From Quillaja saponaria (lineage: Eukaryota; Streptophyta; Magnoliopsida; Fabales; Quillajaceae), in assembly GCA_029379385.1 (NCBI GenBank), contig CM055608.1, positions 25,480,350-25,544,349 of the forward strand: 64,000 nucleotides of DNA, read 5' to 3'. The position numbers and the translations under genes were made by a program. The notes under the pieces were generated by a model. It did not search any database and was not told the DNA's origin. It worked only from the letters and a program-made list of their open reading frames with translations. The stretch's first letter is position 1. Every line of letters starts with the position of its first letter. This document shows, one piece after another, positions 50,201 to 63,287 of the stretch.

Positions 50201-51411
50201 ATCTCAGTCTACAACTTATAGTATAGGATTTTCGTAAGTGTTATTTTCAGATAAACCATATTATAAATTGTCAGTCTAAATGAAAGTTTTAGCCCTAGTA
50301 ACCTTACAACAAAGAAAACCATATGGTCAAACTAGAAGGTTTATAGAGAGGCGTTCTTTTAGGTGGTAATGGTATGGTATCGGTTCAGACTTATATCAAA
50401 TGTGAAAAGTGTAATGACTAATAAGTTTTGAAAATTTATTTTCATGTATATCATGCTAGTTACATTCTTATTCTTCCTTCCTTCATGATTACAAAAAATA
50501 ATTATTAAAAAGGTTCTGTCTTTATAGGTGAAAAGGATTTAAACTTTCATGGCACTCCCCTTTAGGTTATTGATCTTTTAAATCTAACATTTCCAAATTT
50601 ATGTGCAGGAGCAAAAGGCCATGATGGAAAATGAAGCTCTGCACAAACAAGTAAGAACAACACCTTAATGAAAATAAGATTAGTTGACATTCCATGACAA
50701 TGTCACCAGTCAATTTTTTTTGTCCTTATCTTTTCGTCGTTGTTGATCTTATTTCCACTCTCTTGAAATCTGAGCAGCTGGAGGAGATACAACGTGCTGC
50801 AAAGTCACCCTTCCTTGAATTCAATCCTTTGGAAAGGAAGTTTTCCTTAACGGGGTCAAAAGCCATTTCTGTTAGCACTTCAGAGGAAAATGATCATTCA
50901 GACACTTCCTTGCAGTTGGGGTATGCTAAAGCTTGGCATTGAGTAAATGTTACAGTTTTTTCCTTTTCTCCATCTAAATGCCTGCATAATCCCCACTTTT
51001 ATTTTACTGAACTGGTTAGTTTTCATCTAAATGGACTATTTGCATTGAAAAAGAAATGTCCAACTGTTTTGTTTGAAAAACAAAATGCAGGTTGCCTAAG
51101 ATGCGATATGAGTTGGGGCATCTTATTGTAGTAATCAACTAGCATGTGACAATGTTCTTAGAAAGCAGTGTGTTTCAATTGTGTCTAGTGCAATGACATA
51201 GGGTTGCTGATTAAGCTTAAAGGTTTCCTGAGAGTTCAATCGAGCGAGCTGGGCCAGTTTGAAACATAATTCTCGCTAGTCTATCATCAAAATAAGATTT
51301 AATGATCTTCTGTCTCCTGTTTTCAGGTTGTCAGCAGCTTATAGTCGCAAGAGGAAAGCACCGAAGATTGAACCTTGCAATGACTCAGGGAGTCAAGTGG
51401 CCTCAGAATGA
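47286..51411 (+). CDS. MIKC MADS-box transcription factor, AGL15/AGL18 type
   Basis: A DNA-binding regulator; AGL15/AGL18 proteins act in embryogenesis and floral timing. Eight exons: 47,286-47,467; 49,032-49,119; 49,351-49,412; 49,597-49,696; 50,047-50,088; 50,609-50,650; 50,778-50,920; 51,327-51,411, giving 247 residues. The MADS domain (1-60) begins [12 protein letters not shown] and contains RQVTFSKRR and [20 protein letters not shown]. The K domain spans about 96-165, including [16 protein letters not shown]. The C-terminus has LQLGL at 217-221, an LxLxL (EAR-type) repression motif, then a basic SRKRK patch. The frame stays open upstream to an ATG at 47,217, adding 23 residues. The MGRG start is preferred because MADS proteins normally begin there, though some members carry N-terminal extensions. 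Intron 1 is long (1.56 kb), common in MIKC genes and often regulatory. Confidence 0.95.
47694..48610. repeat. Diverged direct duplication inside MADS intron 1
   Basis: The block at about 47,694-47,860 (AAACCTTTTCTTTCTGG ... ACCAAGAGATTATTGGG) is repeated in diverged form at about 48,452-48,600. Both are within the first intron. Confidence 0.6.
48392..48483. repeat. Perfect 26 bp inverted repeat in MADS intron 1
   Basis: The arm at 48,392-48,417 is the exact reverse complement of 48,458-48,483, with a 40-base loop. The right arm lies in the duplicated intron block, so the left arm looks like an inverted copy of part of it. Confidence 0.85.
48652..48672 (+). repeat. G21 homopolymer in MADS intron 1
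   Basis: Twenty-one uninterrupted G, followed by T and GGGG. It can form G-quadruplexes in DNA or pre-mRNA. The exact length is prone to sequencing error. Confidence 0.8.
50131..50158 (+). repeat. C28 homopolymer in MADS intron 5
   Basis: Twenty-eight uninterrupted C, preceded by CTCCCCACT. It is in the same transcript as the G21 run, on the far side of exons 2-5. The exact length is prone to sequencing error. Confidence 0.8.
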
Positions 51412-53534
51412 TTCTTTGGTTGAATATTTATCTTCTGCAATAGGAGAACTTTCCCAATCTTGATATAGTTGTTATGGGCAATCAAGTTGTTGATTCTCTT
51501 CTTTTGGATTATAGATATAGTTGGTTTGGGAAATTGAGTTCAGTTTATTTATATCTGTTAGTGCTAAATTTTGTGGCCATGCCTTTTACTTGACAATTTG
51601 GCAAAGCCCTTTGGAACATTCATAGATACTTGAGTTAACTTCTAACCTTCTGATGAGAGGAAGAGAGGAGCATTTTGATTTACTTATAACAAGGTGCATC
51701 CCTCAACCCCAAGATTTTTTTTTTTTTTCCGTAGTTAATCTTAAGTCAATACATGGACAATGTGGAGGTGAATCCTTAGTAGGGGTTAGAGAACCAACTT
51801 TTTTATATAATTGAGAAGGATCTCCATAGTTCGGTGCACATTAGGAAGCTGATTAGGAAATTATATCTGCCTGACTTCCAACATACACATGAAGTTTCCA
51901 GTTGGTTGTGAGACCCATAGTCTATCGCCTATATATTTGTTTGCATTGATTCAATGTCAAAAAGGATGTTTACCTAGATTCATCAATATCAGAAAGGCTG
52001 TCTATATTTTTACGAGAACACTGTTTTATGTCGTCTTTTCTGCCCAATATGTCCATGGTGGGATGGGTTCAGTTTCTTAGCGGACGGAGAAATAAGGTAG
52101 GCGGTGGCCTTGGGTTGTGTCGCCAAAACATGTTTTGGGCTCAAAAGAACTTCATTGCTGTTTTTTATGTTTTTGCTAACATGTTTTATGTCTTATTTAA
52201 ATTTAAAACTAGTACTTTGGTCCTTTAAAAATATTAATATTATCATTTTTACTATTTAAATATTTACAAGATTTTATGATTATTAATTTCATCATTTTAG
52301 GTTTAATTTTATTAATTAAATCTATAAAATAATATCACAGGTCATCAAATTAGTCTCTCGATATTAAAATTTTATCAAACAATTTCTTAAATATTTTTAA
52401 TTATTAATTTAATTACTCTGACTATTTGACTAATTGGAAATTAAAAATAAAAAAAATTTTGACACATTAAAGAAAACAAAAATTATAATATGCTATTATT
52501 AAATCTGTTTGTGATATTTAAAATTTTTTATAATAATATACTAGATGAATTTGAAATCCCTAAATCCTAAAATTATTCACATTTTTTTGAGAAATTTCCT
52601 ATTAAAACATTTAATGGCAAAATTTTTTTTCTCAAATTTTAAATTTTAGGTGCACATTTAATAATGTAAATTAGCATTTATTTATTTTTATCCTTTCAAA
52701 TAAATATTTGCATTTTTTTTAATTAATCAAATAGAAGGAATAAAAAAAATTGATAATCTTTTAATTTTTCAAGAATTTGATGGGTAAAATTAATTATTTA
52801 TTTGTGGCATCTTTAAGATATTTATCTCTCATTATAAGATTATACAATATATTAGGTAGAAATGTAATAGTTATTCAATTGTTATACTATTGTCTTATTC
52901 TTTTTATCTCCTTAATATATAACTTTATGTTGTTAGGGGTTAATAGTATATAAGATTTATTTAGTGTATTGTATAAGAATAATATGATAATATAAAATTA
53001 TCTAGTTGACTCTTATATAGAATTTGATAACAATTATATAGGCTTATGTTGTTAACTCTTTTTTATATTATGCTTGACACAATATAAAGTTATACCATAG
53101 AAGAGGGTAAAACAATAATAAACAAGTTCTATAAATCTATCTTATTATGTTATCATCAAATATTGTATTAATTGATAAATTAAATACAATGATGAAAATA
53201 ATAAATTTAGAATGCTTTACTATTTGATTGATAAAATAGAACATCAAGGGATAATAATATTGATATGTAGTTTTTATTTTTATTTTTATTTTTTTATTTA
53301 GAGAGGGGAAGGCTAAACTCGAATCCTCAACCTAGACTTTGCAGAAGGGAGAAAGGTGCCGCTAGGGTTTTTGGCATAAAAATAAAAATGGTAGTTTGTC
53401 TTTTTGGTTTTAAGCGAAAAAAAAAAAAAAAAAGTTTGTCTTTTCTTTTCTTTGCCTTCGTTACTTCGTTTCCCTCTAGAGTACCGTTTTATAGTTACTA
53501 CTGTCTTCCTCTTTCTCTGTAAATTGTAAAGCTT
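51412..53534. other. Intergenic spacer, MADS gene 3' flank to GTPase promoter
   Basis: AT-rich DNA after the MADS stop codon. Frames of 63-66 codons at 51.9-52.2 kb overlap each other and have no motif. Confidence 0.5.
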
Positions 53535-53546
53535 AAACCCTAAACC
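53535..53546 (+). promoter_or_regulatory. Telo-box upstream of the GTPase
   Basis: AAACCCTAAACC matches the telo-box found near the starts of many plant ribosomal and translation-related genes. It lies 102 bases before the preferred ATG. The role fits a ribosome-assembly factor. Confidence 0.5.
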
Positions 53547-53636
53547 TCCCTCGAGTTTTTGAAATCGCCACCTGAAAGTCTGAAACTTAATCACAGTTAC
53601 TCTCACCTTGTCAGACAGAAGAGAAGTAGGGGAGTG

Positions 53637-56600
53637 ATGGGAGGGATGAAGGGTTTGTTAAAGAAGGGGTTGGGGGAGATGGGCTTCAATGCAGAGGGAG
53701 GAGTAATCAACTGGTTCCCGGGGCACATGGCCGCAGCCACCCGCGCCATTCGTGATCGCCTCAAGCTTGCCGACCTTGTCATCGAAGTTCGTGACTCTCG
53801 CATTCCTTTATCTTCAGCAAATGCTGATCTTCAGCCTCGGCTCTCTAACAAACGCCGTGTAATTGCACTCAATAAGAAAGATTTAGCTAACCCCAATATC
53901 ATGAATGTAAGTACTCCTTTCTTCTTCTTCCTTTTTTATTTAATACAGAAATTGCTTATCTGGAACTGGAAGATGGGAGCTTGGAATTTTTAGTTATTAA
54001 TATTAAGCTGCATTTGATTTCAAATTTAGTTTATTCTCTTTTTCTTCTTCTCCTTACAATAAATTTATTGGGCATTACTCTGTTCTTAAAGTTGGATTAT
54101 AGTATGGTCTTCTGCGGAACTGTTTTCTTTCTAATGTTATATTTGTATATCATTGTTTGAGATTGTGATGCTTATTTTATTTTTTTAAATGTTGTAGAAA
54201 TGGGTTCATTATTTTGATTCATGCAAGCAAGATTGTGTTTCTATAAATGCTCATAGCAAGAGTTCTGTTAAGAAGGTTAGTTGGTATCCTCCTCACTGCA
54301 CTTTTCATTTCTATGCTCTGTAAAATATTGTTTTAGTAGTGCTCAGTTTGGATGATAAGCTGATCAATGTGAATTTTCTATTTTGATTTTGAGATAGTTT
54401 GAATAATAATAAGTTGATACCTACTAAATCACATTAAGTTGTTGACGGTAAAATGCTTGATATTTTTTATTGTTTTCCTTGCTTTTCTCATATTCAAGTT
54501 AAAATACACAGAGAGTCTGTAATAGATGTGATTTGCAGCATCGTTTAGGTAAATTGCACTTGGAAAAGTAAGTTTAATTGGGGAATTGCTGTATGAGTGA
54601 TTATATGAAAGCATATGTTGTTCATTTGCTATTTTCCTTTCTTTTGTGGAAATAAAGTTATTGAGTATCGTGATAGCCACTTTTGGATTATGGAGCTTGG
54701 TTGTGGGTCAATATTTTCCTTTTTCTTTAATGGGTGGGCGGGCTAATTCTATAGTAGTACCTTTTTTTTTTTTTTTCTTCTACAGATATTTTACTGCAAT
54801 TGCAGCCTTTTTTGAGTTCTTATCGTTTATGCTATCCAGATCGTGTTTCTCTCATACCAAAATGATGCTCTAAGACAATATTGCATGTTTTAGTTGTTCT
54901 CAGTGTCTTATTTAGTTGTGACCGTAATGGATTTCTCGACTTTCTGTTGCTTTTGTTTTTATTTTTATCTCTTTCATTGACTTCATAATACATGCTCATA
55001 CTAATACGCATTATCACGATCCCTTTTCTTAAAGCTTCTTGAGCTCGTGGAGTTCAAACTGAAAGAAGTGATTTCCAGGGAACCAACTCTCCTTGTTATG
55101 GTGGTTGGAGTACCTAATGTAGGGAAGTCGGCTTTAATTAATTCAATCCATCAGATAGCCTTGTCTCGTTTTCCTGGTATGAGTTCTGCAACCTCTTTGA
55201 AAGATGTAACTTTATTGTAGCATGATTTTTTGGGATTCTGTAAGCCTTTGAACTTTGGTACTTTTGATGTTTAAGAGATGTACTTAGGGGGACGTGGTCT
55301 CCATTTACTTTCATAGTGCAGCAGAAGATGAAGCGAGCTACTGTGGGCCCATTGCCTGGTGTTACTCAAGATATTGCTGGATTCAAGGTCAAGCAATTTC
55401 GTTTACATGTTTCTTTCTTTATCTGCCCTCCTTATTACCTGATGTGTTTTTGTCATATCTAATATCTTTATCTGTCTTTCTTTCTTTCTTTCTTTCTTCA
55501 CTAGAGTGTTCATACACGTGAATTATAATGCATCTTATGTTCGTAACATGTAGCATAAACTTTAAATATTTCTGCATTTTCAAAAGTTGGTAATAGTCGA
55601 ATATGTAGATAAACCTCTTAAGAATTGTGAAGAAAATGTGTTATTTTCTTGACAGAATAGTTAAGGAGTTGCTTTGCCTCATCTTCAGATTAGATTGTTA
55701 ACCCCCCAAACAAAATATATATATATATATAAAGGAGAAGGAAAATAATGCCAGTAGATCTCAAATGGTGTTACAATCTGAAGATGAGGCAAAGCAACTT
55801 CTTAACTATTCTGTCAAGAAAATGAGCAGGTCTTCCGTCTATGCTTCAATGACAACATAATGTGTCTTAAATGTTGATTTCAACGTGTAAATGTGCAGAT
55901 TGCTCACCAGCCAAGCATATATGTCCTAGATACTCCAGGAGTACTCATTCCAAGCATCCCAGATATAGAGACTGGATTAAAGTTGGCTCTTGCAGGTCCA
56001 TTATTTATCTTACATTTCTTAATATTGTTTATTCTATTTTTTATGTGACATATCAAAAAAGATGTTTTCTTCTCATGGGTATTTTTAGAGTTTTAGATGG
56101 TCTGAGTTTTCTGTTAGAATTTCTCTTCTATTCCTTTTTAGCCTTTGTGTAATGGGATGTGATATTATACCCCTCTTGTCTACAAATGTAATGCCTCTTT
56201 TTGGTGTCTTTTGCCATTACTTATAAAAATTAAAAAATTAAAATAGGCCTCTAAGAAACACTGGTGTGGACTGAGAATTAAGGACTGAAATTTGTCACTG
56301 TTTCGGTCAGTGAAGGCCATACCACATTTCACACCGATCATGCTATGGATTTCAAGTGATTTGCAATTCTAGAAAGCTGCAGTTGGACGACTTATTGGAA
56401 AGATACACCATACTTTATCTTTTCCCAAAAGAAAAGGTAAAAAAATGAAAATCAAACTTTTCTGTAGAAAACCAATTTCTTCTTGTTTCCCATTTGTATC
56501 TTTAGTTAATGGAATAGCACCAGATGGCAATTTGATATCAAGGAAACCCTGATTAAGAGAACCATGAAGAAAAGAGGGATTTTTCTTTTTCTAAAAGATT

Positions 56601-58923
56601 TTAATGAAATTATCTCCTATTTAAAGTTAATAGACACTTTGCATTTTACAGTGCAATGTATACAGTGGATTTTTTTTTTTTCATTAGCCACTTTCTTGTT
56701 TTTCTTTTTATCGTTTCATTAGTGTTGCATTGTTTCTCATTGGGAATGGTGTTTAAGTAATTTTACCTTTATCTTGATGGTATCAGGGAAAGTTTCCTCA
56801 GCATTGTATATGATCCTTTCCTTGTAGCATAACTTGTCACTCTTAAGATTCTTTTTTTTTTATAGTAAAAGAAAATTTTATTGAGAACGAAAGAAGTACA
56901 CAGGAGGACAAGATGTCCTCCTAAGCATAGACAAATATAGTAAAGAAAAATGTAAGTTTTAAACAACAAAGTGCTCCAATCTCGTTGCATATCTACCAAA
57001 GAAACACCCTGAAATGCTCCTATAGTAGAACACCCAAAAGAAGCAAGAAAAGCAATCTTATACTAGAGGAGATACAATGGGAGATGACAATCACAGAAAA
57101 TTCTCACACGTTTCAACCATACTACCCAAATCATTGCAAAGAAATCACATCCACACAAACACTTAACATCCTTTTCGCCCCCAAAATTCCGGTAACAAAT
57201 CATTAGAAAATCAAGCAAAGAGCCTGAACAGGCCCAAGGAATACTGAAAATATCAAATAGTCTACACCAAAGAGTCCAAACAAAGGACACTGAATCACTT
57301 AAGATTCTTTTTAACCATTTCTAACAGTGTTGTTAGTGCCTGAGCTATTAATGGTCATGTTGGTGGTGTCTGAGCTATTAATGGTCATGTGGCACATATG
57401 TGTGTCCTGTTTGTAGATAACTTATGTCCTCAAGAGTCCCTTTCCGACACATGCAAAACACACAGGAAGAATCTCATCTTCTCTTTGTTTTTATGTTGAA
57501 AAACTAACCTCCTCAATAGCATTTTTCCACTTAAGGTCAGATTGGCAGCAGAGAATCTTGTCAAACTTATATTATATTTCATGATGTCTATATGTTAAAT
57601 ATTATTCATTGCACATGCAGGGTCTGTGAAAGACTCAGTGGTTGGTGAAGAGCGTATTGCTCAATACCTACTGGCTGTTTTAAATACTCGAGGGACTCCC
57701 TTTCACTGGAAGAACCAGAATAACAGGAGAATGGAAGGTATTCGATATGAATCTGAGGAAAAACATGAGTATAATCTTAAAAATCTTCGGCAGAGAAGGA
57801 AGCCACCAAATAAGTCTGATGTTCTCTACATTGAGGTAAAAAAGCATCAATTTACTTTCATATTTAATTGCAGAATTAGGGAAGACGTTTCTTCAACTTT
57901 TAATGTTTCTCACCTCATATCATACTTCAATCTCTATTGAATTATCAATAGGTTTTTAAACTTGGTAGGCTTCATATTTTCTGTTAGGTACTGATAACCT
58001 GATAAATACATTGGACGTGCAGTTCTCTTTAATGATGATTCAGATAAGACCATAAGTGGCCTGTAGGTCATATACAGATATATTCAGAGGGAGAAAACTT
58101 ATGATGCTGACAGTGTATCATAGATCATTGAGAAATGGCATGCTAGAATATGTGGATGGACACGTAATTGATGCCACTGATATGTGCCCCCTCCCCAAAA
58201 AAAAGGGCCAAGAAAGACAATATAAAAAGTCAGCGGCATAAATTGTTTGAGAAGCTCCTCCTGCTCCTTGTGTTGAGAAAATCTGTCAAATCAGCATCTT
58301 TTTCTTATAAGGAACAAGAACCTTGGTCATGTAGAAACTAAAGAGTAATTCTCAATTTATATTATTTTCAATACCTAATTTTCTTCCCAAATTTTTTACG
58401 TGTAGACCTTAATTAGTTCAAGTGTTCTGTAGCAGAACTGCTATTCTTACCCATGTTAGTATTTTTTGTCTTTGAAAGAGTATGCAAGTTACCATGGAAG
58501 TTTTAACATTGTTTTTTTTTTAATATTTATATCTATTTTTTTTTTCTTTTGATGTTATTGTTGTTTGTGTCATTATTGTAGCTTTGACGGGAAATCTAAT
58601 GAACTGCTAAATTTTTGTTTGTTTTCTTGTCATTTCAAATTGCTTGTCCTCATCCAGTTATCTCCTTTCAGGATCTTGTAATGGAAGTTCAACGTGCATT
58701 GTTTTCTCCTCTGTCAGAATTCAATGGCAATGTAGAAGACGAGAATGACTTGGAGGGTCTTATAGACCAGCAGTTCGATGCACTGCAGAAGGCACTGAAG
58801 ATAACTCAAAAGGATTCGGAAGCTCGTTTGATGGTATCAAAGAAATTTCTCACATTATTTAGGACAGGTAAACTTGGTCCTTTCATCCTTGATGATGTCC
58901 CTGATTCTAAGTCTGCACCATAA
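53637..58923 (+). CDS. Circularly permuted GTPase, MTG1/RbgA family (DAR GTPase 2-like)
   Basis: This family assists large ribosomal subunit assembly in bacteria (RbgA/YlqF) and mitochondria (MTG1). Seven exons: 53,637-53,906; 54,198-54,275; 55,035-55,176; 55,317-55,387; 55,899-55,995; 57,621-57,835; 58,672-58,923, giving 374 residues. The GTPase motifs are in permuted order: NWFPGHM (25-31), the DAR-type VRDSRIP (51-57), G4 NKKD (79-82), G1 GVPNVGKS (141-148), GPLPGVT (174-180) and G3 DTPG (198-201). A helical C-terminal region follows. All motifs are intact. The frame is also open to an ATG at 53,559, adding 26 mostly basic and polar residues that could help mitochondrial import. Arabidopsis DGP2 is the likely counterpart. 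Introns 4 and 5 carry a long hairpin and a LINE fragment. Confidence 0.95.
55475..55499. repeat. (CTTT)n microsatellite in GTPase intron 4
   Basis: About six tetranucleotide units. Confidence 0.85.
55643..55823 (+). repeat. 49 bp near-perfect hairpin in GTPase intron 4
   Basis: The arms at 55,643-55,691 and 55,775-55,823 are reverse complements with a single mismatch, separated by 83 bases that include an AT repeat. The predicted intronic RNA would fold into a long stem. It could be a MITE-like insertion, a recent inverted duplication or a young small-RNA precursor. I do not recognise a known miRNA in it. Confidence 0.85.
56842..57312 (-). mobile_element. 5'-truncated LINE insertion with 15 bp target duplication
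   Basis: The body (56,857-57,297) is flanked by exact copies of CTTAAGATTCTTTTT (56,842-56,856 and 57,298-57,312). On the minus strand it ends in a poly(A)-like tract after a CTCAATAAAATTTTC signal. The minus frame at 57,063-57,290 has the Trp/Cys-rich pattern of the C-terminal zinc-finger region of plant LINE ORF2 (FVWTLWCRLFDIF, WVVWLKR). Only the last part of the element is present, as is usual for 5'-truncated LINE copies. It lies antisense in intron 5 of the GTPase. Confidence 0.8.
57324..57392. repeat. 33 bp tandem duplication
   Basis: The phrase ending CTGAGCTATTAATGGTCATG occurs twice with period 33, just beyond the LINE. Confidence 0.75.
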
Positions 58924-61269
58924 AATTTCTTGAAGCTATAATCTTCTACAAATGTAAATACATACTGTTTATTATTCTTTTCCCTGCTTAAAAGGCCTAT
59001 CTTTTCTTGAAAAATTAGTTGCATTAGGTTTTTAGTTGAATTTTGGATAAATTTTTTTTTTTACTATATGCGTAACATATTTAGATATTTGGAGAAACCA
59101 GATTATCATCTTCCAAAAGATATACACACAAATAATAAGAGACTAAATCATTGTAAAGAAAGAGAGGATACACTCTGAATTTTCACATTATCTTCCCCTG
59201 TCTCAACAATTCTGCTCAATTTTCCCATACCACCTATTTCTATTTTTATTAGGTGAAGCTCAGTTTACAAAGTCATAACAATGACAAATTACACAAGGAA
59301 CTGTCAAGGACTCAAGCCTTTCTCACATAGGTAAAGACTTGTTGGAATCCAGTCTTTGATATGTAGTTCCCGGTTGGCAGAACAAGTATTTCATGTTAGG
59401 ATTCCTGCCAAATAGAATCTCACTGGTAGTTCAAACAAAATATGAAACTTACTGTACTAAAAATACCCAAAAAGAAAAAAATAATAAGGTTTAGGAGGTA
59501 TGCTGCAACTCCCTCTCCCCTATATATTTGTGTCTGAGTTATCACTTGTGTCAAATGAGTTCTTTTATAACTGATGTACCAAATTAAAATGCAAAATATG
59601 TGAAGAAAAGTTGAGCAATATATACATGTTATTTGATATATAAAAGAATTTTTATTGAAAATATTGTAAAGAAGAAAAATAGAAATAGGTTTTACCCTCC
59701 ATGAACAATCACTGTGCGATCTCAATTTTCTCGTATCACTCATTTTCATTTTCATTTTCACGTGAAGTTGATCATAATTCTTTTTTTAATTTGTCATCCA
59801 TTATGAATAATAGTTGAACAATACGACAAAAGGTAGGATGGCTAAATTTATAGGCAATGTGGCAACATCTACGAGGTAAAGATTTAATGTTAAAATCTTA
59901 ATTTTTTTTAATTTTTTTTTAGACTTTCTTTTTAATAATAATATACAGAGTAACTTTTACATATTAAATTTAATATACTATATTTACTACCTTATGAATT
60001 TTGGTCAATTTTTTTAAATACTGATTTTTATGTATATGGTAGTTGACTCCCAACACATGTTTTTGAATTGATATATAACAGTAGGTTCAATATCAAAAAT
60101 AAAATAAAAAAAATAGAATAAGTGAATGATATATATATATATATGATAGTAAGTGCACTCTGAAAGTAAATGGCATATATATAACTAGTGGTTTGCATGC
60201 ACATATGTGTATATATTTTATACAGAGAGAGAATATGGGAGTGAAGAGTGGGAAAGATTAGGAGAGTGGGACAGTAGGAAAATGAAGAGGTTATTATTTA
60301 GTAGTTATAATAAATAATAAAATGATCATTTTAAATTTTTTATATATATGTAAAAAGAAAAATAAGAGTTTGAGTGTGAGTGAGTAGTTATTATGATAGT
60401 TATAAAATTTAATTTTTAAATGATAAAAATATATAATTTATTTATACTATAAGATAAGAGATCATAAGAATCTTCTCCCTTTTTATAATAATATAAATAA
60501 TGTCTCGTAAATCTACAAGTTTAATTTTGTGTGTTTAAATTTATTCACTATCATGTATACTTCTCTGGTTCTCCCCAACGGAAGGTTACTCTGAAAACAG
60601 AATTTAGGCCAAGATCTAGCTATCAAAAAATGTTCAAATTCCATTATACTCTTGTGTAATTCTTCTTTATCCTATTTGAAACTTGAGTGTGCTTTGTAAT
60701 AGAAGATTCCTCGTCACCTAAAAGTGATGCTTCAATTCACGCAAGAAGGATTTTGACTCGCGTCAAAACAATTTATTATTATTTTTTGTATCCCCTTTTT
60801 TCATGTGAATTATGATTTTCAACTCAAAGATCATTTAATGTTTTTTGAAGACTTAATCTCGAGTTTGAGTAACATCAAAAATACTCTCCACTTATAGCAC
60901 TCATTTAGTTAACATTAAGTTGTTTAATTTGAGTTTAATGATCAAATTATGCTTATTAAATGCATAAACAATATATTTTCATTGAGGGGATTATATGAGT
61001 TTCTCTTTCTCCAAACTACTCATTGTTTCTGACAAAATAAAATTATGCATCTTATTGATATGAATACCTAATGGAAAAGTTCACAAAAGTTCTTGGTGAG
61101 AATTAATAGGGATGTGCATAGTTTGGGTAAACCGACCAAATCGAACCATCCCAGAAATTAAGACTAATTCTGGTCTTCTTTTTTTTTTTTTTCTTTCCTT
61201 TTCCATGATTAAAAGTTGAATTTTTTATTTTTTTTTTGGTTGAACTAATCAGTTTTGATTTATATTACA
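58924..61269. other. GTPase 3' flank and AT-rich spacer
   Basis: No supported gene. There are short AT repeats at 60,129-60,145 and 59,741-59,760. A phrase AAACCGACCAAATCGAACCAT at about 61,131 recurs in similar form at about 61,558. Confidence 0.45.
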
Positions 61270-61856
61270 TAATATGCAATTATCAAAAAAATTCAAAATC
61301 ATTCACTCTGTCGCACCCATTCTCACCCCAATGCCCTAATTGTAATTTATTTTGTTTATATGTCTGGATTTGGTTTTGGGCAAAAAATGAGTTCTATATG
61401 AAAATGACAAATTGGAAATGATAACCCAACTCAAAAGTCTAGTAACTGAAACCAACCCAAAGTGTTGTGTTGATTTTGAATATTTCATATCCAAAAAACC
61501 AGCCTTGGATAATCAAAAATTCAATCAGCTTTCTTTGGGTTGGTTATAATTTTTTCTAAAACCGACCAAACCGAATCATGTGTTGACACATGAATGTGCA
61601 ATTTTGAAATTAACAAATCATTTATGGTGTCTTGCATAAAATGAGGAAGTTATCAAGTAATGATAAGTTATTTATTCACTACATGGAGGCTTGCATGAAA
61701 GGTGGAGATTGTCAAGTAATGAGAGGATATCCACCCACCGCATGCTTTGCATAAAGGTGGGAGTTGATAAAGTTGTGGGAGTTAAATACTGTTATTAGCA
61801 GATAAAATTAGCAGGACAATTACATTTATTTTTGTATATTTAAACAGGGTTCATTT
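61270..61856. repeat. LTR-like repeat block, copy A
   Basis: This block shares an ordered series of phrases with copy B at 62,610-63,253, including ATATGTCTGGATTTG, ACCAACCCAAAGTG and GAGGAAGTTATCAAGTAAT. The two blocks are in direct orientation and flank about 0.75 kb, so they could be LTRs of a short element, but their ends differ. Confidence 0.45.
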
Positions 61857-62609
61857 TACCACAAGAAAACTAACAGTTTCTAACAAATCAAGTTTGTGAA
61901 CAAATGGTCAAAAGCTTGTGGGTAAATGGGTTGTGATAAACAATTAGTGAGAAGTAGTTTGTCGGTAAAATCTTTCGTGGATAATATTGACAAATCATCT
62001 TATTTATTGGTATAGATAAACATATTTCGTCAGCAATAATTCTCGGTGGAATTGTGGTTTGGATTGATTGAAAGTTTGTCAGGTATTACTTACAAATCAG
62101 TGGTTTGTTAGTGTTAATATTGCGACAAAATTAAAATATTAATATTCACCCAAATTCTTATATAAATGATATTATAAAAAAATCAAATAAAACATTAAAA
62201 TAAAAAAAATAAAAAATACATTGAATACCAAACTTAACAATCCAAAAGCTAATATGCTAATACATATAGATTATGACATCTAAATAATATAGGACCACAC
62301 ACTACCCATAACATACAAAATTATATATAAAAGAAACATGAAACTCTAGGACAATTCTTAAACTAGTGGCAAGGAAACTAATGTTAGACAGATAATCATA
62401 TTCAAGCAATTTACACATTGCCACCACATCCAATAGGCACTAAGAAACTCGGAATAGAAGAAGGACAAGTTAATTAACTTGCTATTGCATAAACAAAGTA
62501 AATGTTGTTCCACTTGCTCTTCACACAGTTTGGTTATAAGGTAACTTTAACTTGAACCACCCACATTTCTTGAAAAGAAAAAAGAGCCTACAATCCAGTA
62601 ATAATTTCA
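61857..62609. other. Region between LTR-like blocks
   Basis: It starts CCACAAGAAAAC and contains TTTGTCGGTAAAATC and TTTCGTGGATAA-like repeats up to about 62,110, reminiscent of a degenerate CACTA subterminal region. No coding frame. Confidence 0.3.
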
Positions 62610-63253
62610 AGCATTCGAAGAATTGCAATTACCAAAAAATTCCTTAGCCATTCACTCTAGCTCACCCTGATGCCCTAGTTGTAATTTTTTTTTTTATATG
62701 TCTGGATTTGTTTTTAGACAAAAAAAATGAGTTTTATATGAAAATGATAAATTGGGCTGTGACAACCCAACTCAAAGACCACTAATTGAAACCAACGGAT
62801 AAATTAACCAACCCAAAGTGCTTGGTTGATTCCAGATATTCCATATCCAAAAACCAACCACGGTTAACCAAAAATTATAGTGTTTTGCATAAAAAGAGGA
62901 AGTTATCAAGTAATATGAAGTTATTTATTCACTACATGAGCACATGGAGGCTTGCATGACAGGTGAAGATTATTAGAGGATAAAGTTAATGGGACAGTTG
63001 TATTTATCTTTGTTTCTTTGTAATGAAACCAACGGATAAATTAACCAACCCAAAGTGCTTGGTTGATTTCGGAGATTCCATATCCAAAAGCCAACCACGG
63101 TTAACCAAAAATTATAGTGTTTTGCATAAAAAGAGGAAGTTATCAAGTAATGTGAAGTTATTTATTCACTACATGGAGGCTTGCATGACAGGTGAAGATT
63201 ATTAGAGGATAAAGTTAATTGGACAGTTGTATTTATCTTTGTCTCTTTGTAAT
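62610..63253. repeat. LTR-like repeat block, copy B, with 237 bp tandem duplication
   Basis: Copy B matches copy A and contains a recent tandem duplication: 62,787-63,023 and 63,024-63,253, nearly identical apart from a short deletion (GAGCACAT) in the second copy. The 60-codon frame at 63,023-63,205 is part of this repeat. Confidence 0.75.
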
Positions 63254-63287
63254 AATATTTAAACCACAAGAGGAATTATTTGTAAAA

